Source of the DNA: Pseudomonas brassicacearum subsp. brassicacearum | Lineage (GTDB): Bacteria; Pseudomonadota; Gammaproteobacteria; Pseudomonadales; Pseudomonadaceae | Direction: 5' to 3' | Assembly: GCF_008801605.1 (NCBI RefSeq) | Contig: NZ_VZPJ01000002.1 | Span: 124,001-188,000, forward strand | Length of the DNA: 64,000 bases | Part shown: positions 36,097 to 49,687 of the stretch, in pieces | Layout: every line of letters starts with the position of its first letter | Position numbering within the stretch: the first letter of the stretch is position 1 | Notes under the pieces: generated by a model | Told to the model about the DNA's origin: nothing | What the model saw: the letters and a program-made list of their open reading frames with translations, nothing else | Database searches by the model: none | Made by a program: the position numbers and the translations under genes

Positions 36097-36131
36097 AAGG
36101 CTCCAGGGGGCGTGCGCACGAACGAATCGGG

Positions 36132-36137
36132 TATACT
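36132..36137 (+). promoter_or_regulatory. Probable -10 element of glyQS (TATACT)
   Basis: TATACT in GGGTATACTCCC, 41 bp upstream of the glyQ start, within the tag-glyQ divergent space. No clear -35 element. Confidence 0.45.
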
Positions 36138-36177
36138 CCCGCTCTTTAAATCGCAGCCCAAGAAACAGGTGAATTTC

Positions 36178-37131
36178 GTGAGCCAGCCTACGCCAGCCGT
36201 GCGTACCTTCCAAGACTTGATCCTCGCCCTCCAGCAATACTGGGCCGAGCAAGGTTGCGTGGTACTTCAGCCCTACGATATGGAAGTAGGCGCCGGCACT
36301 TTCCACACTGCCACGTTTCTGCGTGCCATCGGCCCGGAAACCTGGAACGCCGCTTATGTGCAGCCCAGCCGCCGCCCGACTGACGGCCGCTACGGCGAAA
36401 ACCCGAACCGTCTGCAGCACTACTATCAGTTCCAGGTCGTGCTGAAGCCGAACCCGGAAAACTTCCAGGAACTGTATCTGGGCTCGCTCAAGCACGTGGG
36501 CCTCGACCCGCTGGTGCATGACATTCGTTTCGTCGAAGACAACTGGGAATCGCCAACCCTGGGCGCCTGGGGCCTGGGCTGGGAAGTCTGGCTCAACGGC
36601 ATGGAAGTGACCCAGTTCACCTACTTCCAGCAGGCGGGTGGCATCGAGTGCTACCCGGTCACCGGCGAAATCACCTACGGTCTGGAACGCTTGGCCATGT
36701 ACCTGCAGGGCGTGGATTCGGTCTACGACCTGGTGTGGGCCGACGGCCCGTTCGGCAAAGTGACCTACGGCGACGTGTTCCACCAGAACGAAGTGGAACA
36801 GTCGACCTACAACTTCGAACACGCCAACGTCGAGAAGCTGTTCGAACTGTTCGATTTCTATGAAAGCGAAGCCAAGCGCCTGATCGAGCTGGACCAGCCG
36901 CTGCCGTTGCCGAGCTATGAAATGGTGTTGAAGGCGTCCCATACCTTCAACCTGCTGGATGCACGCCGGGCGATTTCCGTGACCGCGCGCCAGCAATACA
37001 TCCTGCGTGTGCGCACCCTGGCGCGTTCCGTTGCGCAAGCCTACCTGCTGGCCCGTGCCAAGCTGGGCTTCCCGATGGCGACCCCGGACCTGCGTGATGA
37101 AGTGTTGGCTAAGCTGGAGGCTGCACAATGA
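36178..37131 (+). CDS. glyQ: Glycyl-tRNA synthetase alpha subunit
   Basis: Catalytic subunit of the bacterial alpha2-beta2 glycyl-tRNA synthetase, 317 residues from a GTG ([14 protein letters not shown]). The class II core is clear: [44 protein letters not shown] (motif 2) and [14 protein letters not shown] (motif 3). AGGTGA precedes the start by 5 bp; a GTG 9 bp earlier is also in frame. It overlaps glyS by 4 bp. Confidence 0.96.
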   Translation: MSQPTPAVRTFQDLILALQQYWAEQGCVVLQPYDMEVGAGTFHTATFLRAIGPETWNAAYVQPSRRPTDGRYGENPNRLQHYYQFQVVLKPNPENFQELYLGSLKHVGLDPLVHDIRFVEDNWESPTLGAWGLGWEVWLNGMEVTQFTYFQQAGGIECYPVTGEITYGLERLAMYLQGVDSVYDLVWADGPFGKVTYGDVFHQNEVEQSTYNFEHANVEKLFELFDFYESEAKRLIELDQPLPLPSYEMVLKASHTFNLLDARRAISVTARQQYILRVRTLARSVAQAYLLARAKLGFPMATPDLRDEVLAKLEAAQ

Positions 37132-39179
37132 GTGCTCAAGATTTTCTGGTTGAACTGGGCACCGAAGAACTGCCACCCAAAGCCCTGAACACCCTGGCCG
37201 ATGCGTTCCTGGCCGGTATCGACAAAGGCCTGCAAGCCGCCGGCCTGGGCTACGAAGCCAAACAGGTGTACGCCGCGCCGCGCCGCCTGGCCGTGCTGAT
37301 CACCGCACTGGCGACCCAGCAGCCGGACCGCAGCATCAACCTCGACGGCCCGCCACGCCAGGCCGCGTTCGATGCCGACGGCAACCCGACCCAAGCTGCC
37401 CTGGGCTTCGCCAAGAAGTGCGGCGTGGACCTGAGCGAAATCGACCAGAGCGGCCCGAAGCTGCGCTATAGCCAAAGCATCAAGGGCAAGCCGACCGCCA
37501 GCCTGTTGCCGACCATCGTCGAAGATTCCCTCAATGACTTGCCGATCCCCAAGCGCATGCGCTGGGCCGCGCGCAAGGAAGAGTTCGTGCGCCCGACCCA
37601 ATGGCTGGTGATGTTGCTCGGTGACCAGGTCATCGACTGCACGATCCTGGCCCAGAAGGCCGGTCGCGATTCCCGCGGTCACCGCTTCCATCATCCACAG
37701 AGCGTGCGCATCACCTCGCCGGCCAACTACCTGGCCGACCTGCGTGCCGCCTACGTGCTGGCCGACGCCAACGAGCGCCGCGAGTTGATCAGCAAGCGCA
37801 CCGAAGAGCTGGCCACCCTGCAGGAAGGCACCGCCATCGTGCCGGCCAACCTGCTGGACGAAGTGACCGCGCTGGTGGAATGGCCGGTGCCGCTGGTGTG
37901 CTCGTTCGAGGAACGTTTCCTTGAAGTGCCGCAGGAAGCCTTGATCACCACCATGCAGGACAACCAGAAGTACTTCTGCCTGCTGGACGCCGAAGGCAAG
38001 TTGCTGCCGCGCTTCATCACGGTCGCCAACATCGAAAGCAAGGACCCGCAGCAGATCATCGCCGGTAACGAAAAAGTCGTTCGCCCGCGCCTGACCGATG
38101 CCGAGTTCTTCTTCAAGCAAGACAAGAAGCAGCCCCTGGAAAGCTTCAACGAGCGCCTGCGCAACGTGGTGTTCCAGGAAAAACTCGGCAGCGTCTACGA
38201 CAAGGCCGAGCGCGTGTCGAAACTGGCGGCGTTCATCGCTCCACGCATCGGCGGTGACGCCCAGCGCGCGGCCCGTGCCGGCATCCTGTCCAAGTGCGAC
38301 CTGTCCACCGAGATGGTCGGTGAGTTCCCGGAGATGCAAGGCGTCGCCGGTTACTACTACGCCCTCAACGATGGCGAGCCGCAAGACGTGGCCCTGGCAC
38401 TGAACGAGCAGTACATGCCGCGCGGTGCTGGCGCAGAGCTGCCGACCACCCTGACCGGTGCGGCCGTGGCGATCGCCGACAAGCTCGACACCCTGGTCGG
38501 CATCTTCGGTATCGGCATGCTGCCCACCGGCAGCAAAGACCCTTATGCCTTGCGTCGTGCGGCGCTGGGCGTGTTGCGGATCCTGATCGACAAGCAGTTG
38601 GACCTGGACCTGAACGACGCCGTGGCGTTCGCCGTCAACGCGTTCGGCAGCAAGGTCAAGTCTGCCGGCCTGGCCGATGCGGTGCTGGAATTTATCTTCG
38701 ACCGCCTGCGTGCGCGTTATGAAGACGAAGGTGTCGAAGTCGCGACCTACCTGTCGGTGCGAGCCCTGAAACCAGGTTCGGCCCTGGACTTCGACCAGCG
38801 CGTACAAGCGGTGCAGGCGTTCCGCAAATTACCGGAAGCGGCAGCGCTGGCGTCGGTGAACAAGCGTGTGTCGAACCTGCTGAGCAAGGCCGAGCCTTCC
38901 GTCAAAGCCGTTGAAGCACGCTACTTTGATAATGCCGCCGAGTTTTCGCTCAACTCGGCGATTCAACAGGCGTATGCGTCGGTGCAACCGCTCATGGAAA
39001 AACGCGATTATGCCGAGGCACTGGCGCGCCTGGCGGCACTGCGCGAGCCGGTCGATGCGTTCTTTGAAGCCGTGATGGTGAATGCGGACAACGAAGACGT
39101 TCGCAAGAATCGTTATGCATTGCTGGCACGCCTGCGCAGCCTGTTCCTCAATATTGCCGATATTTCCGTGCTGGGTTGA
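37128..39179 (+). CDS. glyS: Glycyl-tRNA synthetase beta subunit
   Basis: 683-residue tRNA-binding subunit. It begins [20 protein letters not shown], the family signature. The middle part contains an HD-like region ([20 protein letters not shown]), and the C-terminal ~130 residues (from [17 protein letters not shown]) are the DALR-type anticodon-binding domain. The ATGA overlap with glyQ indicates translational coupling and equal stoichiometry. Confidence 0.96.
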   Translation: MSAQDFLVELGTEELPPKALNTLADAFLAGIDKGLQAAGLGYEAKQVYAAPRRLAVLITALATQQPDRSINLDGPPRQAAFDADGNPTQAALGFAKKCGVDLSEIDQSGPKLRYSQSIKGKPTASLLPTIVEDSLNDLPIPKRMRWAARKEEFVRPTQWLVMLLGDQVIDCTILAQKAGRDSRGHRFHHPQSVRITSPANYLADLRAAYVLADANERRELISKRTEELATLQEGTAIVPANLLDEVTALVEWPVPLVCSFEERFLEVPQEALITTMQDNQKYFCLLDAEGKLLPRFITVANIESKDPQQIIAGNEKVVRPRLTDAEFFFKQDKKQPLESFNERLRNVVFQEKLGSVYDKAERVSKLAAFIAPRIGGDAQRAARAGILSKCDLSTEMVGEFPEMQGVAGYYYALNDGEPQDVALALNEQYMPRGAGAELPTTLTGAAVAIADKLDTLVGIFGIGMLPTGSKDPYALRRAALGVLRILIDKQLDLDLNDAVAFAVNAFGSKVKSAGLADAVLEFIFDRLRARYEDEGVEVATYLSVRALKPGSALDFDQRVQAVQAFRKLPEAAALASVNKRVSNLLSKAEPSVKAVEARYFDNAAEFSLNSAIQQAYASVQPLMEKRDYAEALARLAALREPVDAFFEAVMVNADNEDVRKNRYALLARLRSLFLNIADISVLG

Positions 39180-39189
39180 GGAGCTGCTG

Positions 39190-39723
39190 TTGAAACTGCT
39201 GATTCTCGATCGGGACGGGGTGATCAATCACGACTCCGACGCTTACATCAAATCGGTGGAGGAGTGGTTGCCGCTACCCGGTTCGATCGAAGCCATCGCG
39301 CAGTTGAGCAAGGCCGGCTGGACGGTGGCGGTTGCCACCAACCAGTCGGGCATTGCCCGCGGTTATTATGACCTCGCCGTGCTCGAAGCCATGCACGAGC
39401 ACCTGCGTGCATTGGTGGCGGAGCAGGGCGGGGAAGTCGGGCTGATCGTCTATTGCCCCCACGGGCCGGACGAAGGTTGCGATTGCCGCAAGCCCAAGCC
39501 GGGCATGTTGAAAACCATTGCCGCGCATTATGGCGTGGCGCTGGCGGGTGTGTGGTTCGTCGGCGACAGCCTCGGTGACCTGGAGGCGGCCAAGGCCGTC
39601 GATTGTCAGCCAGTTTTGGTAAAGACCGGGAAAGGCGAAAAGACTCTGGGCAAGACCCTACCGGTAGGCACCTTGATTTTTGACGACTTGGCGGCGATTG
39701 CCGCTGAACTTATCCACAATTAG
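39190..39723 (+). CDS. gmhB: D-glycero-beta-D-manno-heptose-1,7-bisphosphate 7-phosphatase
   Basis: HAD phosphatase of 177 residues in ADP-heptose synthesis for LPS core. The nucleophile motif is LDRDGVIN (residues 6-13), then VATNQSGIARG, the structural zinc loop CPHGPDEGCDCRKPKPG, and VGDSLGDLEAA. The start is a TTG (MKLLILDRDG) preceded by GAGGAG; the frame extends further upstream into glyS but the family starts here. It lies 10 bp after glyS and 80 bp before plsC. Its 3' end contains a perfect DnaA box. Confidence 0.92.
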   Translation: MKLLILDRDGVINHDSDAYIKSVEEWLPLPGSIEAIAQLSKAGWTVAVATNQSGIARGYYDLAVLEAMHEHLRALVAEQGGEVGLIVYCPHGPDEGCDCRKPKPGMLKTIAAHYGVALAGVWFVGDSLGDLEAAKAVDCQPVLVKTGKGEKTLGKTLPVGTLIFDDLAAIAAELIHN

Positions 39724-39803
39724 AGCTCCCAAGACAACCTGATCAAGGATTGTTCGGGAAGCGCTTGAACAGGCGGGCATTGCCCGCAACGGTAAATGCC
39801 GCT

Positions 39804-40583
39804 ATGTCGATATTGCAGGCCATCAGAGCCTTTCTCTTTTACCTGCTGTTGGGCACCAGTTCCTTGCTGTGGTGCTCCCTGAGTTTTTTCATCGCGCCTT
39901 TCTTGCCGTTCAAGGCGCGCTACCGTTTCATCAATGTGTACTGGTGCCGCTGCGCGCTGTGGTTGAGCAAGGTGTTTCTTGGCATCAGCTATGAAATCAA
40001 AGGTGCCGAGAACGTGCCTGACCGGCCCTGCGTGATCCAATCCAACCACCAGAGCACCTGGGAGACGTTCTTTCTCTCGGCCTATTTCGAACCGTTGAGC
40101 CAAGTGCTCAAGCGTGAACTGTTGTTCGTGCCGTTCTTCGGCTGGGCCATGGCGATGCTGCGCCCGATCGCCATCGATCGCGACAACCCCAAGGCGGCCC
40201 TCAAGCAGGTCGCGAAGAAGGGCGACGAACTGCTCAAGGATAACGTTTGGGTGCTGATCTTCCCCGAGGGCACCCGTGTTCCTTATGGAACTGTCGGCAA
40301 ATTCTCCCGCAGCGGTTCGGCATTGGCCGTGAACGCCGATCTTCCCGTGCTGCCGATTGCACACAATGCCGGCAAATTCTGGCCCAAGGCTGGCTGGATC
40401 AGGAAACCGGGCGTCATCACCGTGGTGATTGGCGCGCCGATGTATGCCGAAGGCACTGGGCCCCGTGCCATCGCCGAGCTCAATGACCGCGTACAAGCCT
40501 GGAATGAACAGACACAACGGGAAATGGGCTCGCTGCCTCCGACCCCGACAACACCGGCCACCTCCGACCAGCTCGCTGTTTGA
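39804..40583 (+). CDS. plsC: 1-Acyl-sn-glycerol-3-phosphate acyltransferase
   Basis: Makes phosphatidic acid from lysophosphatidic acid at the inner membrane. 259 residues. A hydrophobic segment spans residues ~8-32. The catalytic box is NHQSTWE (His82, Glu87; HX4E where most have HX4D), and the substrate motif is FPEGTR near residue 153. It is the PA0005-type enzyme (LptA). I chose MSILQAIRAF over an in-frame start 54 bp earlier. The C-terminal ~25 residues are Thr/Pro-rich and probably disordered. Confidence 0.9.
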   Translation: MSILQAIRAFLFYLLLGTSSLLWCSLSFFIAPFLPFKARYRFINVYWCRCALWLSKVFLGISYEIKGAENVPDRPCVIQSNHQSTWETFFLSAYFEPLSQVLKRELLFVPFFGWAMAMLRPIAIDRDNPKAALKQVAKKGDELLKDNVWVLIFPEGTRVPYGTVGKFSRSGSALAVNADLPVLPIAHNAGKFWPKAGWIRKPGVITVVIGAPMYAEGTGPRAIAELNDRVQAWNEQTQREMGSLPPTPTTPATSDQLAV

Positions 40584-40711
40584 GATCTGTGGATAACCTG
40601 TGTACCGTTTTTTCGAAATCCGTTGCTTTTATGCTGTAGGTCTATGTTTTTAATACATATTTCCTAAACACATAAAACCCGCGATTAGGTGCATAAGTTT
40701 TTTATAGCACC

Positions 40712-40761
40712 AAAAGATCGCGGCCTTCGGCAGCTCCTACAGCCGAAGGCCGCGATCTTTT
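40712..40761. terminator. Long palindrome acting as bidirectional terminator (repeat family)
   Basis: AAAAGATCGCGGCCTTCGGC and GCCGAAGGCCGCGATCTTTT are exact inverse arms around an 8-10-nt loop. It closes the convergent gap between plsC and the sensor kinase. The same GATCGC(A/G)GCCTTCGGCAGCTCCTAC sequence is a dispersed repeat in fluorescent pseudomonads, so here a repeat doubles as terminator. The rest of 40584-40711 has a DnaA box at 40588 but no gene. Confidence 0.8.
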
Positions 40762-42278
40762 CAATCTGCCAATAACGGAAAGCGCAGGCTAAACGTCGTG
40801 CCTTTACCCACCACGCTACGGCACTCGATTTTCCCCTCGTGATGGTCAACCACGGCCTTGACCATCGACAGCCCCAAGCCAATTCCATCGACCCCGTGAG
40901 CCGAGGAAAACCGTCGGTACTGACTGAACAGGTCGGGTAGTTCTTCGGCGCTGATGCCTTTGCCCTGGTCGGCGACATTGCAGATCAACCAGCCCGGGGT
41001 GCAATGAACCTGCAGCGAAATGCAGGCGTCGGGCGCGCTGTACTTGATGGCATTTTCCAGCAGATTGAACAGAGCACGGGTCAGCAACGGTTGATCCGCC
41101 CTCACCATCGCCTCTTCATCCGCTATTTCATGAATCAACTGGATGCGTTTTGCCTGGGCGATGGGCAGCGCCTGGTCGAGTACATCCAGCACCAGCATGG
41201 CGAACAGCGTCGGCTGGAATTGATACGCCTCGGATTCGGCCTTGGCCAATTGCACGAAGCCCTCGGTCAGGTCCAGGGCGCGACGTACCTGGCGCTCGAT
41301 CTGGTCGAACAGCGGATTGTCCCCACCGACCTGATGCCGTTGCACATCGAGCAATGCAAGGATCGCCGAGTGCGGGGCGCGCAAGTCGTGGGAGAGAAAA
41401 CGCAGCATGACGCTGCGCTGTTCTTCAGCCTCACGTTCGGCGCTCAGGTCCGTGAGGCTCAACAACCAGCCAATCGGCGCGTCGCCATCAACCGGCAACA
41501 ACGCCGCCCGTTCCAGGCGCAAGCTGCGCTCGCGAATGTCGCGAAACTCCACCAAGGGCAATGTGGATAACCGGTGATGGCCCCCATGCTCCAACCCTGG
41601 ATAACCCAATTGCCCGAGATGCTCCAGCACGTCGCCGCCCGCCAGGCCATGACCGAACAGCTCGCGCGCCTTGCGATTGCCAAGCAACAGCTTGCCTTGA
41701 GGATCACTGATCATGGTCGCCACCGGCAGGTATTCCAGGCCATCGGCAATGAAACGCCGGGTGTCGCGGGTTCGACTCATGGCTTGTTCCAGGGCCATGA
41801 TCTGACCCTGCAAGCGGTCACTGCCGGTGTAGGAGGCGCGGCGACGTTCCGGGAAAACCTTGGGCTCCGCGTCCAGGCGTGCCAGCTCCCAGCCGAAATA
41901 GGCCAACACCACGCTCAGGCGCCGCCAGTTCCAGATCAGGTAGCCGAACATAATGCCCAGCACACTTGCCATGGGCGACCACCACCAGCCTCGCGCGCCC
42001 AGCATGGCACTGATCAACAGGGCCAGGCTCATGCCGCCCACTGTTGTCCACAGGGCCAGGCGCGGGCGCAACAGCAACAAGCCCAATACACAGGCCACCA
42101 AACACACCGACAACAACACAGCGCCTGGATGGTTACCCGTCGATTGGCTGCTCAGTGACAGCAAGGCCGTCAGCGGCAACAGCAACAGACTTATCCACAG
42201 CCACTCCCGCACCAACTGACGAAACAACCGCTGGACCTGGGTTGGCTCACGACTTTCACGCCGACGTTGGTTACTCAT
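40761..42278 (-). CDS. Membrane sensor histidine kinase without an evident extracytoplasmic sensor domain
   Basis: 505 residues. Four hydrophobic segments lie within residues 26-118 with only short loops. A PAS-like region spans ~180-280. The H-box is FLSHDLRAPHSAIL (His297). The catalytic domain has NLLENAIKYS, VADQGKGI and VDGIGLGLSMVK. The membrane part resembles the C-terminal membrane region of CHASE2-type kinases, but the CHASE2 domain is absent. The start MSNQRRRESR has AGGAGG 3 bp before it. It is divergent from an OmpR-type regulator, its likely partner. Confidence 0.85.
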   Translation of the reverse strand: MSNQRRRESREPTQVQRLFRQLVREWLWISLLLLPLTALLSLSSQSTGNHPGAVLLSVCLVACVLGLLLLRPRLALWTTVGGMSLALLISAMLGARGWWWSPMASVLGIMFGYLIWNWRRLSVVLAYFGWELARLDAEPKVFPERRRASYTGSDRLQGQIMALEQAMSRTRDTRRFIADGLEYLPVATMISDPQGKLLLGNRKARELFGHGLAGGDVLEHLGQLGYPGLEHGGHHRLSTLPLVEFRDIRERSLRLERAALLPVDGDAPIGWLLSLTDLSAEREAEEQRSVMLRFLSHDLRAPHSAILALLDVQRHQVGGDNPLFDQIERQVRRALDLTEGFVQLAKAESEAYQFQPTLFAMLVLDVLDQALPIAQAKRIQLIHEIADEEAMVRADQPLLTRALFNLLENAIKYSAPDACISLQVHCTPGWLICNVADQGKGISAEELPDLFSQYRRFSSAHGVDGIGLGLSMVKAVVDHHEGKIECRSVVGKGTTFSLRFPLLAD

Positions 42279-42500
42279 AGGCCTCCTGGCCAAACTCAAG
42301 AACTGGGGATTTTTTCACAGGCCTGCAAAGCCCACGACTATAACGGGACTCGATGGGTGGCGCGCTGCTGCCTTTCCCTCTGTGCCGCGAGCCGGTATTG
42401 TCGCAGCCAGCGACAGGTCAATGACAACAAATCAGCCTCGGCTGCGTTTCATTGCCACCTGAAGATGTCCGTTACTCTCGAGATCAAGGAATCGCATTCC

Positions 42501-43235
42501 ATGCGTGTCGCCATACTGGACGATGAACCGGCCGAGCTGCGCCGGGTAGAACAGACCCTGCAACAAATCCCCGGCAGGGGCGAGCAAGGCTGGACCCTGC
42601 ACAGCTTTGAGCGAGGCGAGGACTTGTTGCGGCAACTGCGCCGGGAAACCTTCGACCTGTTGATCCTCGACTGGCAATTGCCCGACATCAGCGGGCTTTC
42701 ATTGCTGCGCTGGACCCGCGAGCACATGGATTCGCCACCGGCCGCCATCATGCTGACCAGCCGCGACGGCGAGCACGACATCGTCCAGGCCCTCAACGCC
42801 GGCGCCGACGACTATGTGAGCAAACCCTTCCGGCCCAACGAGCTCAAGGCCCGGGTCACCGCTGTGCTGCGCCGTCACAACCTGCAGCGCGCGCCCGCCA
42901 GCGACGTGCTGGTGTTCAACGACCTGGCGTTCGACGACGCCGAGCTGACCATCACCCGCGCCGGCATTCCCATCAGCCTGACCGAGCGGGAATACCGCCT
43001 GGCCCGGTGCCTGTTCGCCAACCTGGGCCGGCCGCTGTCTCGGGAGTATTTCTACGAACGCTTCTGGACCCACGAGGAAATGACCTCGTCCCGCCCGCTC
43101 GACACCCATATCTATCGCCTGCGCAACAAGCTCGGCCTGACGGCAGATCGGGGTTGGCAATTGCTGACTATTTATGGGTATGGGTATCGGTTGGAGAGTG
43201 TGGCTGCGGGAAGCGAAGCGTCTGTCGCGAGTTAG
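42501..43235 (+). CDS. OmpR-family response regulator
   Basis: A 244-residue two-component regulator. The receiver domain has DDEP (acid pocket), phospho-acceptor Asp57 (LLILDWQLPD) and Lys of YVSKPF. The C-terminal winged helix is typical (LTEREYRLARCLFANLGRPLSREYFYERFW, then RPLDTHIYRLRNKLGL). It begins MRVAILDDEP with AAGGA upstream. It is transcribed away from the kinase gene across a 222-bp gap that probably holds both promoters. Target genes are unknown. Confidence 0.9.
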   Translation: MRVAILDDEPAELRRVEQTLQQIPGRGEQGWTLHSFERGEDLLRQLRRETFDLLILDWQLPDISGLSLLRWTREHMDSPPAAIMLTSRDGEHDIVQALNAGADDYVSKPFRPNELKARVTAVLRRHNLQRAPASDVLVFNDLAFDDAELTITRAGIPISLTEREYRLARCLFANLGRPLSREYFYERFWTHEEMTSSRPLDTHIYRLRNKLGLTADRGWQLLTIYGYGYRLESVAAGSEASVAS

Positions 43236-43236
43236 C

Positions 43237-43269
43237 AAAAAAGGCCAACGCATGAACGTTGGCCTTTTT
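43237..43269. terminator. Bidirectional terminator between the response regulator and the permease
   Basis: AAAAAAGGCCAACG-CATGAA-CGTTGGCCTTTTT hairpin with A and T tracts. Confidence 0.9.
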
Positions 43270-43300
43270 CGTTGGAGCGGATGAACCCAGGGTGATCAGC

Positions 43301-44695
43301 TCACCTGGCCATCTGTAGCCCTTTTCCTGCCTTGGCGATCCGACGGCGCTGCACCAGCAACCCGGACGCGACGACCAGTACGCTGAGCAGACCGGTCGCG
43401 AGGATTTCCACGCGGTGGGCTTCCTGGAACAGCATGATGGTCAAGGCTCCCACGATGAAGACGATCACCGCGTAGGTCAGGCCGGGGAACAGCCACATGC
43501 TGAAGGCGACTTTCTCACCACGCGCCATGCGCTGTTTGCGCATGCGCAGTTGCGAAATCGCGATGACCAGGTACACCAGCAACGCAATGGCGCCGGAGCT
43601 GGCCAGCAGGAATTCGAACACGGCGGCCGGAGCCACATAGTTGGCGAACACGGCGAGGAAGGCCGCCCCGGTCGACAGCATCACCGCCCAGTAAGGCGTA
43701 CCGCTCTTGTTGGTGCGCTGGGAAACGGCCGGCGCATCACCACGCTTGCCCAACGAGAACATCATCCGCGAAGCCGTATACAGCGCCGAGTTCAGGCAGC
43801 TCGTGACCGCCACCAGGACGACGATATCGACGATCAGTTTGGCATTGGGGATGCCCATGCGCTCCAGCACCGTCTGGTAGGAACCGACGCTGGCCAGGAT
43901 CGGATCGTTCCACGGCACCAGGGCGACGACGATGAAGATGGAGACGAGATAGAACAAGCCAATCCGCCAGATGACCGAGTTGGTCGCCTTGGAAATCTGC
44001 TGGCCCGGGTTCTTCGATTCGGCCGCCGCAATGGTCACGATCTCGGTGCCCATGAACGAAAACATGGTGGTCAGGATTGCCCCCAACACCGCGCCCATAC
44101 CGTTGGGCAGGAAGCCCTGGGTGTCGAACAGGTGCGAAACACCGCTGACCTGGCTGGTGGGCAGCAAGCCGAAGATCGCCATCGCACCCAGGCCAATGAA
44201 GCCGATGATCGCCACCACCTTGACCAGGGCGAACCAGAATTCGAATTCCCCGTAATTCTTCACGCTGAACAGGTTGGTGACCGTCAGCAGCAGGGTAATG
44301 ACCAAGGTGAAGGCCCAGATTGCCACGTTCGGAAACCAGGCATGCAGGATCGTCGCGGCGGCGTTGGCCTCCAGCGGAATCACCAGGACCCAGAACCACC
44401 AGTAGAGCCAGCCGATGGTGAAACCGGCCCAATGACCAATCGCACGGTCAGCATAGGTCGAGAAGGAACCGGTGTCCGGCGATGCCACCGCCATTTCACC
44501 CAGCATCCGCATCACCAGTACCACCAGGGCACCCGCGGCAGCGTAAGCCAGCAGCACGGCTGGACCGGCCGCTGCGATAGCGTGGCCGGAGCCAACGAAA
44601 AGGCCAGCGCCGATGACGCCGGCGATGGATAGCATCGTCACATGCCGGGGTTTGAGCCCTTGCTCCAGATGATTGGAAGTTTGCGTACCGCTCAT
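43301..44695 (-). CDS. gabP: GABA permease-type amino acid transporter
   Basis: A 464-residue APC-superfamily transporter with twelve predicted membrane helices. It starts MSGTQTSNHLEQGLKPRHVT; the consensus GAGLFVGSGHAIAAAGP of helix I and the loop GEMAVASPDTGSFSTYADRAIG are visible. The overall sequence closely recalls Pseudomonas GabP, but related permeases for proline or other amino acids share these motifs, so GABA specificity is likely and not proved. No GABA catabolic genes are adjacent. It is a lone unit inserted between gyrB and the two-component genes. Confidence 0.8.
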   Translation of the reverse strand: MSGTQTSNHLEQGLKPRHVTMLSIAGVIGAGLFVGSGHAIAAAGPAVLLAYAAAGALVVLVMRMLGEMAVASPDTGSFSTYADRAIGHWAGFTIGWLYWWFWVLVIPLEANAAATILHAWFPNVAIWAFTLVITLLLTVTNLFSVKNYGEFEFWFALVKVVAIIGFIGLGAMAIFGLLPTSQVSGVSHLFDTQGFLPNGMGAVLGAILTTMFSFMGTEIVTIAAAESKNPGQQISKATNSVIWRIGLFYLVSIFIVVALVPWNDPILASVGSYQTVLERMGIPNAKLIVDIVVLVAVTSCLNSALYTASRMMFSLGKRGDAPAVSQRTNKSGTPYWAVMLSTGAAFLAVFANYVAPAAVFEFLLASSGAIALLVYLVIAISQLRMRKQRMARGEKVAFSMWLFPGLTYAVIVFIVGALTIMLFQEAHRVEILATGLLSVLVVASGLLVQRRRIAKAGKGLQMAR

Positions 44696-44940
44696 TGAGA
44701 CTACCCTTGGTGTTGGATTTATTCGTGTCACCTCGTACCCACCGTTCCCCTGTCAATTTAAAGAAACGATGTGTAATTTATTTAACACGCAAGTTCTGCG
44801 CCAGAAAATCTGAGGCCCCGTTATCCGGGGCTCTCACCCAATTCCTAACCTATTGAGCATGAAGGCTTTGTGCCAAGGTGTTACCGAGTTACCCCGTTTT
44901 TTATCCACAGGCCTGAAAAGGGTGCACGTTTTTCAAACGT

Positions 44941-44976
44941 AAAAAAAAGCCAACGCATAAGCGTTGGCTTTTTTTT
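44941..44976. terminator. Terminator of the dnaA-dnaN-recF-gyrB series
   Basis: AAAAAAAAGCCAACGC-ATAA-GCGTTGGCTTTTTTTT is a perfect 16-bp arm hairpin just downstream of gyrB. The remaining gap 44696-44940 has a DnaA box at 44901-44909 and the permease promoter region, otherwise nothing. Confidence 0.92.
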
Positions 44977-44997
44977 GGAGCGGTGCTGCTGAAGGGA

Positions 44998-48524
<3,527 letters not shown>

Positions 48525-48544
48525 CTAGCTTCTGCTGGGCATGA

Positions 48545-49648
48545 TTACAGACGCATCGGCATGACAACGTAAGCCGAATCGTCGTTATCGGACTCTTGCA
48601 CCAGCGCACTGCTGTTGGAGTCGGACAGGATCAGACGCACTTGCTCGGTGGTCATCACGCCAAGCACGTCGAGCAGGTAGCTGACGTTGAAGCCGATTTC
48701 CAGGGAGCCGCCGTTGTACTCAACGCCTACTTCTTCTTCCGCTTCTTCCTGCTCCGGGTTGTTCGCCTGGATCTTCAGCTGACCATTGGCCAGTTGCAGG
48801 CGGATGCCACGGTACTTCTCGTTGGAGAGAATCGCGGTACGGCTGAAAGCTTCGCGCAGCGCCTGGCGATCGCCCAGGACCAGCTTGTCGCCACCTTTTG
48901 GCAGCACGCGCTCGTAGTCAGGGAATTTGCCGTCTACCAGCTTCGACGTGAAGGTGAACTCGCCGGTGGTGGCGCGGATGTGGTGCTGGCCCAGCACGAT
49001 GCTGACGTTGCCGTCCGGCTCGGTCAGCAGGCGGGCCAACTCTAGGATACCTTTGCGCGGCACGATCACCTGGTGGCGATCCGGCTGACCAATATCGGCC
49101 TGCATCGAGCACATGGCCAGGCGGTGGCCGTCGGTGGCGACGGCGCGGATGACGCCAGCCGACACTTCCAGGAGCATGCCGTTGAGGTAATAACGCACGT
49201 CCTGCTGGGCCATGGCGAAACTGGTGCGTTCGATCAGGCGACGCAATTTGCTCTGGTCCAGGCTGCAGGTCAGCGAACCCGGGCCTTCTTCCACAGTCGG
49301 GAAATCGTTGGCTGGCAGCGTGGACAAGGTGAAACGGCTGCGACCGGCCTTGACCACGAGCTTCTGCTCATCGACCTTGATGTCGATCAGCGCGTCGTTG
49401 GGCAGGCTCTTGCAGATGTCCATCAGCTTGCGCGCCGGCACGGTGATGGAACCCGGATCGGCCGGTTCTTCAAGTTGCACACGACCGACCAGCTCGACTT
49501 CCAGGTCGGTACCGGTCAGCGACAGTTGCTGGCCTTCGACAACCAGCAGCACGTTGGAAAGTACCGGCAAGGTCTGGCGGCGTTCGACGACGCCTGCGAC
49601 CAGTTGCAGGGGTTTCAACAGGGCTTCGCGTTGAATGGTGAAATGCAT
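48545..49648 (-). CDS. dnaN: DNA polymerase III beta subunit (sliding clamp)
   Basis: Processivity clamp of 367 residues, a dimer of three-domain chains. It begins MHFTIQREALLKPLQLVAGVVERRQTLPVL and ends DSAYVVMPMRL, the hydrophobic client-binding tail. Domain boundaries are near residues 120 and 250. It lies 39 bp after dnaA. Confidence 0.97.
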   Translation of the reverse strand: MHFTIQREALLKPLQLVAGVVERRQTLPVLSNVLLVVEGQQLSLTGTDLEVELVGRVQLEEPADPGSITVPARKLMDICKSLPNDALIDIKVDEQKLVVKAGRSRFTLSTLPANDFPTVEEGPGSLTCSLDQSKLRRLIERTSFAMAQQDVRYYLNGMLLEVSAGVIRAVATDGHRLAMCSMQADIGQPDRHQVIVPRKGILELARLLTEPDGNVSIVLGQHHIRATTGEFTFTSKLVDGKFPDYERVLPKGGDKLVLGDRQALREAFSRTAILSNEKYRGIRLQLANGQLKIQANNPEQEEAEEEVGVEYNGGSLEIGFNVSYLLDVLGVMTTEQVRLILSDSNSSALVQESDNDDSAYVVMPMRL

Positions 49649-49687
49649 GGTCTAGTCCCTTGCCTTAATAAGCTGCGCTGGTGGTCA

